A DNA stretch of 64,000 nucleotides from Streptomyces xantholiticus (GTDB lineage Bacteria > Actinomycetota > Actinomycetes > Streptomycetales > Streptomycetaceae), in NCBI RefSeq assembly GCF_014651015.1, contig NZ_BMWB01000029.1:1-64000 (forward strand), given 5' to 3'. Under the pieces are notes generated by a model. It worked only from the letters and a program-made list of their open reading frames with translations, had not been told where the DNA came from and made no database searches. Made by a program: the position numbers and the translations under genes. Positions 8,927 through 17,732 of the stretch are shown here, piece after piece; within the stretch, counting starts at the first letter, position 1, and every line of letters begins with the position of its first letter.

Positions 8927-9543
8927 CAGATTCCAGGGGCCTCGGAGCGCAGCTCGCTCGGCTCTCACTCCTCCGCGCGGAGCAGATCCTCGATACGGGC
9001 GGTTCGCGACATCCTGACGTCTGTCGAGGCACTTGGCGTACCGGCTGAGTAGCACCTCGACGCTGTTGCCGGCGCGTTCGCCACTTCGGTGGCGTCCACT
9101 TGGCGTTGAGCCATGTGGAGAGCGCGGAGTGCCGGAGGTCGTACGGCCGCCGGACAAGGGGCGAGGCGACCGCGGCCGGCGGAAGCGCCGGCGTCCGGGC
9201 TTCCTGCCAGGCCCGGTAGTACGTCGAGGAGGAGACCGAATGTGCGTGGGTCCCAAGTCCTTCCGCCCTTCCCCCTATTGGGGACTGGAGCGCCGAGCAG
9301 CATCACACGAACGATGCTTCGAGTCGGCGAGTTGCGCTGAGGAGGCACGACCAGTCCTCACCACAGGGCCTCCGGAGCGCTCAACGCCGGAGTGGACGCG
9401 AGGGTCTTCTTGCGTGTGCAACCGCATGCCGCCCGGAGCGGCCGTATGTCGGGGTCCGTGGACTGTTCGTGGACAGGAATGTCGGCCATCGGTGCAGATC
9501 CACCGCGCATCACGAAGGCCCCCGGACAGATCCAGGGGCCTCG
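8927..9543. repeat. Direct repeat flanking the integrase relic
   Basis: CAGATTCCAGGGGCCTCG at 8927-8944 recurs with one base deleted at 9527-9543. The two copies bracket the integrase relic, as att-like repeats would, but each also sits in a small hairpin. They could instead be related terminators. The rest of 8854-9599 shows no intact gene. Confidence 0.35.
8965..9235 (-). pseudogene. C-terminal relic of a tyrosine recombinase (integrase)
   Basis: Assembled over three frames, the minus strand reads YYRAWQEARTPALP, RRPYDLRHSALSTWLNAK (the catalytic R-H region), VDATEVA, AGNSVEVLLSRYAKCLD and RIEDLLRAEE before a stop. These are the closing segments of Streptomyces phage/plasmid integrases. 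At least two frameshifts and the loss of everything upstream make it inactive. It marks a former integration event. Confidence 0.65.
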
Positions 9544-9599
9544 ATCCGTACCGCCGGAGCGTGTCACTCGTGCCGGCAGATCCTCGACGCGGAAGTCCC

Positions 9600-9896
9600 T
9601 CAGCCAGAGGCTTTGGTGATGATGCGGTCCATCTCCTCCCGGCCGAAGGCTCGCAGGGTCGTGCTACGGACGTTGCCCAGCGCGCCGACCTGTAGGAGCA
9701 CTGCGGTGGCGGTCTCGTCGTCGGGCGCCTCCACGACGGCGACGATGTCGTACGGACCGACGGTCCAGTAAAGGTTCAGGACCTTCACCCCGAGCTTCTG
9801 TGCCGCTGCGGCGAAGGCCTCGGCGCGTTGCGGGGTGTCCTTGTAACCGCGGACCCCCTGGTCGGTCCAGTTCAGCAGCGCGACAAACGTGGGCAT
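9600..9896 (-). CDS. GYD-domain protein
   Basis: A 98-residue protein, MPTFVALLNWTDQGVRGYKD onward, with a VLNLYWTVGPYDIVAVVEAP core. This is the ferredoxin-like-fold GYD family, small cytosolic proteins of unknown activity. The length is typical and the frame is complete. About 290 bases without a gene separate it from the next minus-strand gene. Confidence 0.85.
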   Translation of the reverse strand: MPTFVALLNWTDQGVRGYKDTPQRAEAFAAAAQKLGVKVLNLYWTVGPYDIVAVVEAPDDETATAVLLQVGALGNVRSTTLRAFGREEMDRIITKASG

Positions 9897-10181
9897 GATC
9901 CTTTACCCCTGTAAGTAGACACAACACATCGTGGTCAATCCTGGGCACGACTGCGCGAAACGCGCATGAGGGGCGCATCCGAACGAGTGACAGTGGCCAT
10001 CACACGCTTCCTCGAGTGGTGGGCAGCCCGTCGACACTGATGAAGGTGACCAGGGAGCGAACGTGGACGGCGACGGCAGTCAGCAGCGCCCCTGGTGGTG
10101 ACGCCGGCCGCTGCGTCCGCCGCACGTCCTCGCGGTATGCCACTTGGAGCGGGCACATGTCGGGGGCGGCGCAGCCTGACG

Positions 10182-10607
10182 TCAGGCTGCGCTCCGTCGT
10201 CCGTCTCGTGTCGCAGAGGCGATCACGGCGGAACCGGCGGCGGTCACGGCGAGGCTCCCCACCATGACCATCCCCACGCCGATCACGAAGAGGCCGCTGG
10301 AGTCGTCCGACCAGTCGTAATAGGCGGCAACGGTCAGGCCGACCGTGGTGCCGAGCACAGCGCCTGCGATGTAACGCCGGGATGCCGCCCAGTACACAGG
10401 TGTCAGCAGAGTCAGCACCAGACCGATCACCTGCCACGCCTCGTACGGGCCGGTAGTCGTTCCATCGGGTTGCACGTCACGATGCTGGTCCCAGCCCAGC
10501 CAGGCAGCCCACACCGCCGGCGTCACCAGAGCCAGTACGAGGATCGCCGACATCTGGGGAACGAGTTTCAGTAGTCGCTGTCGCATGGCCCAAGCGTTCT
10601 GGCTCAC
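10182..10607 (-). CDS. Conserved four-helix membrane protein, unknown
   Basis: A 141-residue protein with a short positively charged N-terminus (MRQRLLK) and four hydrophobic stretches at about 17-35, 57-72, 79-97 and 103-128. No catalytic or binding motif is visible and I recognise no named family. It is divergent from the riboswitch-controlled operon. Nothing suggests a shared role. Confidence 0.55.
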   Translation of the reverse strand: MSQNAWAMRQRLLKLVPQMSAILVLALVTPAVWAAWLGWDQHRDVQPDGTTTGPYEAWQVIGLVLTLLTPVYWAASRRYIAGAVLGTTVGLTVAAYYDWSDDSSGLFVIGVGMVMVGSLAVTAAGSAVIASATRDGRRSAA

Positions 10608-10767
10608 CCCATGACCGACCAGAGCGCGAGTACTCAGCCCTACCCGAGTGCTTCAGCTCAGTACGGCCGTGCCGGCCGAGTGCCGTGCGGGTGCAGAGGT
10701 CGAGCCGCAGTCCCTCGCGTGTCCTTCGGCACAGCGGGTGGGCTGGCGCGTTCGTGCATCGCTCTGG

Positions 10768-10935
10768 GATGCTTCGGTTCGTCAAGCGACGGCGGAACGA
10801 GGAAGCCCGGTGAGATTCCGGCACGGTACCGCCACTGTGTAGGGGGAGCGACTCCGCCATGGCCACGGCCCGTTGAGGGCTGGAAGGCCGGGGAAGCTTC
10901 GATCCCGAGTCAGGACACTCACGCCGTCGCACCTC
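10768..10935 (+). promoter_or_regulatory. Cobalamin riboswitch
   Basis: The conserved core GCCCGGTGAGATTCCGGCAC followed by CGGTACCGCCACTGT, and the closing GAGTCAGGACACTC about 75 bases later, are the hallmarks of an adenosylcobalamin aptamer. It lies upstream of the transporter operon that starts at 11192, leaving a leader of about 260 bases for the expression platform. Confidence 0.9.
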
Positions 10936-11112
10936 GATGTACCGGGGCGGATCTCCCCGAGAGAGGACGGTGGCACCCATGTGCCCGCGTACTTGCGTCA
11001 GTTCTGTGCTTCTGGCTGCCCGTGCAGGCCGGTCGCGACGGGTTGGGGTTCTCGCCATGCCGTCGAGCAGCTGAACGGCCCTTTCGCCGCTCGGAATCCG
11101 ATCCGTGCCTCC

Positions 11113-11145
11113 GCCGACCGCAGTCCTCGGTCGGCCTTCCTCCTC
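11113..11145 (+). terminator. Candidate riboswitch-controlled terminator in the leader
   Basis: GCCGACC pairs with GGTCGGC (9-base loop) and is followed by the pyrimidine run CTTCCTCCTC. It lies between the B12 aptamer and the first gene, where a transcriptional expression platform would be expected. The alternative antiterminator pairing was not worked out. Confidence 0.4.
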
Positions 11146-11191
11146 GCGCACCGGGAGCACCGGTGCGCTCCGACGCATGCCAGGAGCCGTC

Positions 11192-12439
11192 GTGCCCGTA
11201 CGACCAGCAACACCCTTGCGACGAGGATCGGCCGCCGCGGCGGCGCTGCTCGCCCTGTCCCTCACCCTCACATGGTGCGGTGCCGACGGCTCCGCTCCCT
11301 CGGCGCCCTCCCGGGGCCCCGGGGCGGCCGCGGGCGGCGACTGCGTCTCCGACTTCGACCCGGGCAAGGACTACTTCCCCGTCAAGTCCACGGTGGAGCA
11401 CGCCAGGAACTTCACCCTCGAGTACGAGAAGAGCTACCAGGTCCTCACCGTCAAGGAGCCCTACCCCCAGGGCAAGCCCGAGTCGTACGTCCTGGTCAAG
11501 TGCGGGGCCCCCAGGCCGAAGCTGACCGGTGACCTGGCCGGGGCACAGCAGATCACCGTCCCGGTCAGGAGCCTGTACTCGGCCTCGACGACCCATCTGC
11601 CGCTGCTGACCGAGACCGGGACGCTCGACGTCCTCACCGGCGTGGGCAACGGTGCCTTCGTCAGCTCGGCCGAGGTCCGTGAGCGTGTCGCATCGGGCAG
11701 GGTCGCCGAGTTCGCCAAGGACAACACGCTCAACGCGGAGCAGGTCATCGGGGCCGGGCCGGATGTGCTGATGACGGGGGGCACCGACGACCCGCAGTAC
11801 CCGAAGCTGCGGGAGGCGGGCATCGGCGTCGTCGCCAACGCGGAGTGGCTGGAGCCGAGTCCGCTGGGCCGCGCGGAGTGGGTCAAGGCGATGGCTGCGC
11901 TGACCGGCGCCGAGAAGCGTGCCGATGAGGTGTTCGACGCGGTCGAGAAGGACTACCGGGCGGTCAACGCCAAGGCCGCCGAGGCAGCGCGGACGGGTGA
12001 GCCCGTCAAGGTCCTGCCGGGCACCATGTACCAGGGCACGTGGAGCATGGCCTCGGGCGGCAGCTACTTCGGGCAGCTGATCAGGGACGCGGGCGGCGCC
12101 TACCCCTGGGCGGGCGACAAGAGCACAGGGAACCTCCAGCTCAGTTTCGAAGCCGTCTACGCCAAGGGAGGCGACGCGAAGACCTGGCTGGTGGGTGAGC
12201 GGTGGAAGTCCACCGCCGACGCCGCCGAGGCGGACCGGCGCTACGGCACGCTGGCCGCCGTGAAGACCGGCGAGGTCTGGTCCAACACCAAGGCCCTCGG
12301 CCCGGAGGGCGGCAACGACTTCTACGAGCGCGGGGTGCTGCGGCCCGACCTCGTCCTCGCCGACCTGTTCGCCCTCCTCCACCCCGGCGAGGCACCGGAC
12401 CACGCCTTCACCTTCTACGCGAAGATTCCCCGGCCGTGA
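11192..12439 (+). CDS. ABC transporter substrate-binding lipoprotein, B12/metal-chelate type
   Basis: A 415-residue exported binding protein of the helical-backbone (BtuF/FepB) class. An Arg-rich start and hydrophobic stretch end at LTLTWCGADG, a lipobox-like Cys with an unusual Trp before it. The body shows DVLTGVGNGAFV and EQVIGAGPDVLMTGG, typical of this class. The GTG at 11192 is chosen because AGGAG lies 5 bases before it; an ATG at 11177 lacks this. The stop overlaps the permease start (GTGA). The cobalamin riboswitch upstream argues for uptake of a cobamide, or of cobalt in chelated form. Confidence 0.9.
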   Translation: MPVRPATPLRRGSAAAAALLALSLTLTWCGADGSAPSAPSRGPGAAAGGDCVSDFDPGKDYFPVKSTVEHARNFTLEYEKSYQVLTVKEPYPQGKPESYVLVKCGAPRPKLTGDLAGAQQITVPVRSLYSASTTHLPLLTETGTLDVLTGVGNGAFVSSAEVRERVASGRVAEFAKDNTLNAEQVIGAGPDVLMTGGTDDPQYPKLREAGIGVVANAEWLEPSPLGRAEWVKAMAALTGAEKRADEVFDAVEKDYRAVNAKAAEAARTGEPVKVLPGTMYQGTWSMASGGSYFGQLIRDAGGAYPWAGDKSTGNLQLSFEAVYAKGGDAKTWLVGERWKSTADAAEADRRYGTLAAVKTGEVWSNTKALGPEGGNDFYERGVLRPDLVLADLFALLHPGEAPDHAFTFYAKIPRP

Positions 12440-13530
12440 CGGCGCAGACAGCCGTCAGGCCCGCCCCGGTGCCGGGCACGCCGGTGATGGGGCGGCGGCG
12501 CCTGTGGGTTCTCGCCGCGCTGGCCGCGGGCACGGCCGCGCTCTTCGTCCTCACGGTCGCCCTGGGGTCGTACCCGGTTCCGCTCGGCGAAGTGGTACGG
12601 GTCCTGTTCGGCGGCGCCGGTGCCGATCCGCGGTGGGCCGTCCTCGTCGAGGAGGTACGGCTGCCGCGTGCGCTGACGGCCGTCTCGGTGGGCGCGGCCC
12701 TGGCCGTGGCCGGCGTCCAGATGCAGACCCTGTTCCGGAACGCGCTGGCCGACCCGTTCTCGCTGGGCGTGAGTTCGGGGGCGAGCATGGGTGTCGCGGC
12801 GGTGGTCGTCGGTACGGGGGGCGTGGCCGGTGGCTTCACGGGCGACCTGGCGGGGCTGGGCCGCGTCGGGGTGGTCCTGGCGGCCGCGTTCGGCGCGGGA
12901 TGTGTGCTGGCGCTGGTACTGCTGCTGTCGCGCTGGGTGCGCTCGGCCGTCACCCTGCTGGTCATCGGTGTGGTGATCGGCTCGGCGGCCACGGCGGGAG
13001 TCAGTGTGATGCTGGTGTACGCCCGGCCCGAACTCGCCCAGCAGTTCGTAATGTGGGGCCTGGGCAGCTTCAGTGCCACCACCTGGCCCGATCTCGCGGT
13101 GATGCTCCCGGTGATCGGGACGGGCCTGGCGGCGGCCCTGCTGACCACCAAGCGCCTCAACGCGCTGCTGCTCGGCGAGGACTACGCCCGCACCATGGGC
13201 CTCAACGTCCGGCGCAGCCGGGAGCTCGCACTGCTCGGCACGTCTGTGCTGGCCGGGGCGGCGACCGCGTTCTGCGGGCCGGTCGCCTTCCTCGGCCTGG
13301 CCGTACCCCATCTGACGCGGGTGGCCCTGGGCACCTCGGACCACCGGGTACTGGTGCCGGGAGCGATGTTGGCCGGAGCGTTCCTCGCCCTGGTCTGCGC
13401 ATTGCTGAGCCAGCCGCCGGGCACGGACGCGGTGCTGCCCCTGAACGCCATCACCTCGCTGTTCGGCGCGCCGGTCGTCATCGCGTTCCTGGTACGCAGC
13501 CGCCGCGGCCTCCAGGGGGTGACCTCATGA
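12436..13530 (+). CDS. FecCD/BtuC-family ABC permease
   Basis: A 364-residue integral membrane protein with about ten helices. It has the family signatures VRLPRALTAVSVGAALAVAG, MQTLFRNALADPFSLGVSSG and, near the C-terminus, GPVAFLGLAVPHLTR. It starts at a GTG overlapping the previous stop and ends in an ATGA overlap with the ATPase, so the three transporter genes are translated together. The partner domains are the lipoprotein before it and the ATPase after it. The substrate is inferred from the riboswitch to be a cobalamin-type compound. Confidence 0.93.
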   Translation: MTAQTAVRPAPVPGTPVMGRRRLWVLAALAAGTAALFVLTVALGSYPVPLGEVVRVLFGGAGADPRWAVLVEEVRLPRALTAVSVGAALAVAGVQMQTLFRNALADPFSLGVSSGASMGVAAVVVGTGGVAGGFTGDLAGLGRVGVVLAAAFGAGCVLALVLLLSRWVRSAVTLLVIGVVIGSAATAGVSVMLVYARPELAQQFVMWGLGSFSATTWPDLAVMLPVIGTGLAAALLTTKRLNALLLGEDYARTMGLNVRRSRELALLGTSVLAGAATAFCGPVAFLGLAVPHLTRVALGTSDHRVLVPGAMLAGAFLALVCALLSQPPGTDAVLPLNAITSLFGAPVVIAFLVRSRRGLQGVTS

Positions 13531-14603
13531 CGGACCTGACGACGGCGCCCGGCCGCAGTGGCACCACCACGGCCGCGCACACCCCGCCCGAGCCCGGCGG
13601 CCTCACCACGGACTGCCTCACCGTCGGCTACCGGGCCCGTGCCGTGTGGGGACGAGGCAGGCCGCGCGCGGTCCTGGAAGACCTGGATCTGCATGCGGCG
13701 GCAGGGGAGTTGACCGTCCTGCTCGGCCCCAACGGGGCGGGCAAGTCCACCCTGTTGCGCACCCTGTGCGGGCTGCTGCCGCCGCTCTTCGGAGGCGTAC
13801 GCGTCGGAGGCCGGCACATCACCGAGGAACCGCCCGCGGCGCTGGCGCGGCGGCTGGCCGTCGTCCTCACCGACCGCGTGGACGCGGGCCTGCTGTCGGC
13901 ACGGGAGCTGGTGGCTCTGGGCCGCCACCCGCACACCGGGTTCACCGGGCGTCTGACACCCAGCGACCACGAGACCGTTCGCTGGGCACTGGCCGCCGTG
14001 GGGGCCGGTCATCTCGCAGAGCGGCCGGCAGCGGAACTGTCCGACGGCGAGCGCCAGCGGGTGCTCACCGCCCGGGCGCTCGCCCAGGAACCCGACGTCG
14101 TCCTGCTCGACGAACCGACCGCATTCCTGGACGTCCCCTCCCGGGTCTCGCTCACCGTGCTGCTGCGCGACCTGGCCCGCGACAAGGGCCTCACCGTCGT
14201 GGTCAGCACACACGACCTGGAACTCGCCCTGCGCGTCGCCGACGCCGTGTGGCTGGTCGACCGCTCCTCCCATGTGCACACCGGGGCACCCGAGGACCTG
14301 ATCGCGAGCGGGGCGGTCGCGGCCGCCTTCGACGCCGACCACCTGGCGTTCGACGCCGTCTCGGGCAGCTTCGGGCTGCGCCGGCCGGCTCGCACGACGG
14401 TGGCCGTGGACGCCCCGGCCGATCGGCTGCCCCTGCTGGAGCGGGCCCTGGCCCGTGAGGGTCTGGCCGTCCGGCGCGCCGGTCTTGGTGACGACCCTCA
14501 GGTGGCGGCCGACGCGGACGGCAACCTGACCCTGCACGGCGCCGACGGCGTCGTGCGCACGCGCTCGTTCCACGAACTGACCCGGGCGGTGCGCACATGG
14601 TGA
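13527..14603 (+). CDS. ABC transporter ATP-binding protein (BtuD/FecE type)
   Basis: A 358-residue ATPase. Walker A GPNGAGKST lies at about 67-75, the signature is degenerate as LSDGERQRV, Walker B is VVLLDEPT, and the switch His is in STHDLEL. This is the energy unit of the preceding permease. After the ATPase domain there is an extra C-terminal part of about 80 residues (from about 275), a feature of some actinobacterial siderophore/B12 ATPases. The start ATG overlaps the permease stop, and the stop overlaps the next gene's ATG. Confidence 0.93.
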   Translation: MTDLTTAPGRSGTTTAAHTPPEPGGLTTDCLTVGYRARAVWGRGRPRAVLEDLDLHAAAGELTVLLGPNGAGKSTLLRTLCGLLPPLFGGVRVGGRHITEEPPAALARRLAVVLTDRVDAGLLSARELVALGRHPHTGFTGRLTPSDHETVRWALAAVGAGHLAERPAAELSDGERQRVLTARALAQEPDVVLLDEPTAFLDVPSRVSLTVLLRDLARDKGLTVVVSTHDLELALRVADAVWLVDRSSHVHTGAPEDLIASGAVAAAFDADHLAFDAVSGSFGLRRPARTTVAVDAPADRLPLLERALAREGLAVRRAGLGDDPQVAADADGNLTLHGADGVVRTRSFHELTRAVRTW

Positions 14604-15316
14604 GCACGGCGGCGGCTCGTCTGACGGAGGTCGCCGCTGTCGGGCCCTACTTCGCCGTGGCGTGCGGCAAGCGGCCCGATACCGAGGGGTTTTCGCCACT
14701 GACCGAGCTGTACGGCGACGGGCGTGCGCTGGAGCGGTACGCGGAGACCGTGGCGCGGCGCCTCGGCACCGGAGAACTCCGAGTGGCCGCGTCCACCGTT
14801 CACCTCCAGGCCGCGTCACGGCTCTGGTCGATCGCGCTCGCCTCCGCCGCGCTCACCGGGCACGTCCCCGATCTCGACCCCGCTCAGCTGTGGTGGCGGC
14901 AGGCCCGCTCCGGTCCGGTCGAGCTGTGGCTGCCCGCGGCGCGCGAGTTGCCGAGGAATACGGACACGGTGACCGCCCTCCACGACACCGTCGCCGTACG
15001 CAATCTCCGCCCGCTGACCGACGCCGTCCACGGCCTGTTCGGTGTGTCCCGCCAGGTGCTGCGCGGCAACGCCGCCTCGGCGCTCGTCGGAGCGCTGCGG
15101 GTACTCCTCACCTGCGCCCCGCACTCCCCGCACTCCCCCGTGCCCCTGGTACACGCCCTGCTCGACCGTGAACCGCTCACCGGTGCCGGCACCTTCACCG
15201 CCGCTCCAGACGGAAGCATCGCCTTCCGCCGCCGCAGCTGCTGTCTGTACTACCGCGTCCCGGGCGCGGGCACCTGCGGCGACTGCGTCCTGCGCGACCG
15301 CCGCCCACACCCCTGA
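14597..15316 (+). CDS. FhuF-like (2Fe-2S) protein
   Basis: A 239-residue cytosolic protein whose end carries CC-x10-C-x2-C (C215, C216, C227, C230). This is the unusual iron-sulphur ligand set of FhuF-type ferric-siderophore reductases. The rest is helical and matches the family in length. It overlaps the ATPase gene by 7 bases and so belongs to the transporter operon. FhuF proteins release iron from imported siderophores by reduction. In a B12-controlled operon it may reduce a corrinoid cobalt centre or an associated metal instead, which is my inference. Confidence 0.85.
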   Translation: MVSTAAARLTEVAAVGPYFAVACGKRPDTEGFSPLTELYGDGRALERYAETVARRLGTGELRVAASTVHLQAASRLWSIALASAALTGHVPDLDPAQLWWRQARSGPVELWLPAARELPRNTDTVTALHDTVAVRNLRPLTDAVHGLFGVSRQVLRGNAASALVGALRVLLTCAPHSPHSPVPLVHALLDREPLTGAGTFTAAPDGSIAFRRRSCCLYYRVPGAGTCGDCVLRDRRPHP

Positions 15317-15330
15317 CGGAGAGGACCGCC

Positions 15331-15891
15331 ATGACCACCACGGAACCGGAAATCGTCGAGACCCCGGCCGGAGGCATCCAGCACGTCTGGGTGCTGCCGA
15401 CCGACGAGACCACGCTCCTCGACCTCATCACCACTGTCTTCACCGACCACTGGCAGCAGATCGACTTCGGCCCCATCATCGAAGGCGCCGCCTGGGAGGT
15501 CCGCGCTCCGTGCGCACCGACCGCCATCAGCCTGAACGACGGTTACGCCACCGTCGACTTCGGCGCCTGGCACTTCCACCTCTGCATCGGTGAGCACACG
15601 GCGTCCGGTCCGGAACTCGGCCGTATCCGCCGCTGCTCCCGTGCCGAGTTCTACCGCGGCATCGGGTCGGACGGTGCCCCCGTCAGCTGGGGGCTGCGTC
15701 TGTTCAACGGCCGCGACGAGCAGATGATGACCGTCCTGCTGCCCAACCCCTTCCTCACCGACCGTCAGGGCATGCGGGACGTCCCGGACTTCACCCGCCT
15801 CGCCGCCTGGGACGCGCTGCGCTCCCGCTTCCTCGGCCTGCCCACCGACCCGCTCGACCGCACGGGCAGGGGATTCGCCCACACCGGCTGA
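15331..15891 (+). CDS. Conserved protein of the B12/metal-uptake operon (DUF7676-like)
   Basis: A 186-residue soluble protein, MTTTEPEIVETPAGG onward. Recognisable blocks are HVWVLPTDETTLLDLITTVF, WEVRAPCAPTAI and a His-rich ATVDFGAWHFHLCIGEH. It starts 14 bases after the FhuF-like stop, with GGAGAGGACC before the ATG, and a strong hairpin follows it, so it closes the operon. I recall this type as DUF7676, of unknown function, but am not sure. The HFHLCIGEH stretch could bind a metal. Confidence 0.65.
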   Translation: MTTTEPEIVETPAGGIQHVWVLPTDETTLLDLITTVFTDHWQQIDFGPIIEGAAWEVRAPCAPTAISLNDGYATVDFGAWHFHLCIGEHTASGPELGRIRRCSRAEFYRGIGSDGAPVSWGLRLFNGRDEQMMTVLLPNPFLTDRQGMRDVPDFTRLAAWDALRSRFLGLPTDPLDRTGRGFAHTG

Positions 15892-15916
15892 CCGGCAGGC
15901 CTCTCCAGGCTCTCCT

Positions 15917-15944
15917 GGCGGGCCACCCGCCGGAGTGGCCCGCC
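15917..15944 (+). terminator. Operon terminator
   Basis: A perfect 10-base stem (GGCGGGCCAC with GTGGCCCGCC) with an 8-base loop, 25 bases after the last gene of the riboswitch operon. Confidence 0.8.
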
Positions 15945-16156
15945 CGACCGTGGCTGCCATCAAGATTTGACCCGTACGCCCGGAACGAGGCCGCGCCGGC
16001 GGACGCGAACTGGACGAGTGAGGCGGCGGGAACCGCGGCGGGTGCGTGGTGGGGTGGGGCCCCTCCAGCGCGTCCGCGAACACGGGCTCGGCACCACCTC
16101 CGCGCTCGTGCTGCGCTCCACGACGACCGACCGGCCCGCACGCGGCCGGGGGCGGT

Positions 16157-17119
16157 TCAGACGTCGCCCCAAACCCCTTGCCGCCGGGCGATGTCGTACA
16201 GCCGGTCCGCCTGATGGGCGGTGAGCTGGCCCGACAGGGGGGCGAGGGCGGAGAGTTGGCGTTCGCCGTAGACGCGGACGTCGGTGAGGGTGGGGGCCAC
16301 GTCGAGGGACGCGGCGTCGACGCAGACGAGGACCGGCTGGACGAGGACCGGGAAGTCGGCGTGGCGCTCCAGGGTCTGCCGGACGAGCGTGGCCTCGGTG
16401 CGGCATTCGGTGATGTACGGGCAGGGGGCGCCGTCGTCGACGGTGACCGTGTCGTCGGCGGCTCGTACGGACTGCTGCGGGTGGTACTCGGTACGGATGG
16501 TGAAGACGCCGCCCGGGCCGATCAGCAGGTGGTCGATGTCCCCGCCGTCCGGGAGCGGGATCGAGTGCAGGACGCGCCAGCCGTGGCGGGTGAGGCGGGC
16601 CAGTTCGGCGCCGGTTCTGCGTTCGCCCAGGAGTTCCTTCCGGCGTACGGGGTCCATCGGTTGGCGGCGCTGGACCTTGGAGCTGAGCCGTTCGAGCAGG
16701 CCCGAGTCACTGGTTCCGGCGACGGGGGCCGTGGCGCGGAGGGTCGCGCCGGGACGGCGGGAGGCGAGGTCGGTCTCCGGGGTCAGCTCGGGCAGTCGGG
16801 CGGGCCACGTCGGCGGGGTCGGCGGGACCGGCGACGCAACCGGGGCCGGCTCGGCGGTGAGGTGCGGCTCGGTGCCCGGGGCCGGGGCCGCGAGCGGGGT
16901 GCCGGGGTGGACGCGGATCTCGGGCGGTGCAGCGGTCAGGAGTTCGGGGGCGCGGCGGGCCAGCACGTCGGTCACGTCGTCGCGATAGCGGGCGTGGACG
17001 ACGGTGATGCCGCCGGTCCTGCGGTCCGCCCAGCCGATGGGTGTTCCGTCGGGGAGGTTCACGTAGAGGCGGTCGTGCCCGAAGTACTGCCATGCGGTGA
17101 CCGTCAGTTCCTCGAGCAT
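16157..17119 (-). CDS. NERD-like domain protein, copy 1
   Basis: A 320-residue protein. An N-terminal module holds GHDRLYVNLPDGTPIGWADR. A Pro-rich linker follows, then a NERD-type domain from about 180: GWRVLHSIPLPDGGDIDHLL and IGPGGVFTIRTEYH. The IDH and GPGG motifs are kept, but the lysine expected after the strand (as in IDSK) is replaced by Thr-Glu, so nuclease activity is doubtful. The ATG at 17119 is chosen for the AGGAGG seven bases upstream. A paralogue with the same layout lies at 34040-34852. The function is unknown. Confidence 0.8.
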   Translation of the reverse strand: MLEELTVTAWQYFGHDRLYVNLPDGTPIGWADRRTGGITVVHARYRDDVTDVLARRAPELLTAAPPEIRVHPGTPLAAPAPGTEPHLTAEPAPVASPVPPTPPTWPARLPELTPETDLASRRPGATLRATAPVAGTSDSGLLERLSSKVQRRQPMDPVRRKELLGERRTGAELARLTRHGWRVLHSIPLPDGGDIDHLLIGPGGVFTIRTEYHPQQSVRAADDTVTVDDGAPCPYITECRTEATLVRQTLERHADFPVLVQPVLVCVDAASLDVAPTLTDVRVYGERQLSALAPLSGQLTAHQADRLYDIARRQGVWGDV

Positions 17120-17432
17120 GTCCCTGCCTCCTTCGCGGTGTTGTCCGGTGCCGCCGTCCGGCGGCACCGGCCCCCGTACGTCTCAGGCTCACCCCCGCAT
17201 GAGCCCCGCAGAAGGGCGCAGAGCGGGCGCACTGGTCGACACGCATGCTGACACCGGGCAGGACCTGGAACTATGCCGTGGGTACGTGCGCCGACGCGGC
17301 GGCCCGGGCGCGGCGGGGCGCACGGGCGAGGCGACGGCACTACGGGCGACCGAGGTGCCCTCGCCCGCCGGGCGGAGGCCGATGGTCCTGGCGGGCGATG
17401 CTCCCGGCCGGCACAGGAACGGCGCTCGCTGC

Positions 17433-17732
17433 ATGGACATCCATGTGAGGACGGGGGCCCTGGCCGTGGGCGCGGCGTCCGGCGCAGCCGCCGCGGTCTG
17501 CTGCTCCCTGGTGCAGGGACTGTACGGCGTGGTCTGCGCGGTGACGCGTACCTCGCTGTTCTCCCGTAGCGCGGACCAGGGCCCGGTCTGGCCGAACTGG
17601 TACGCCGTCGTGGTCGCCGTGCCGGCCGTGGTAGCGGTCGCGGCCGGCTCACGCGACTTCAGCTGTCCTCCAGGCCCGCCATGCTCCCCGTTGCCTCCTG
17701 CCGCCGCCCGATGCCGTGCGGCAAGCCTATAG
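17433..17732 (+). CDS. Possible small membrane protein
   Basis: A 99-residue frame with two hydrophobic stretches (about 7-30 and 50-68) and a Cys/Pro-rich tail that overlaps the end of the convergent ATPase gene. The ribosome-binding site is weak. The rest of 17120-17432 shows no credible gene. This may be a real short gene or a chance frame. Confidence 0.3.
   Translation: MDIHVRTGALAVGAASGAAAAVCCSLVQGLYGVVCAVTRTSLFSRSADQGPVWPNWYAVVVAVPAVVAVAAGSRDFSCPPGPPCSPLPPAAARCRAASL

Noticed and set aside
10919..12403. 494-codon minus-strand frame over the B12-operon leader and binding protein
   Set aside because: Overlaps a riboswitch and a well-supported lipoprotein gene; no family motif.
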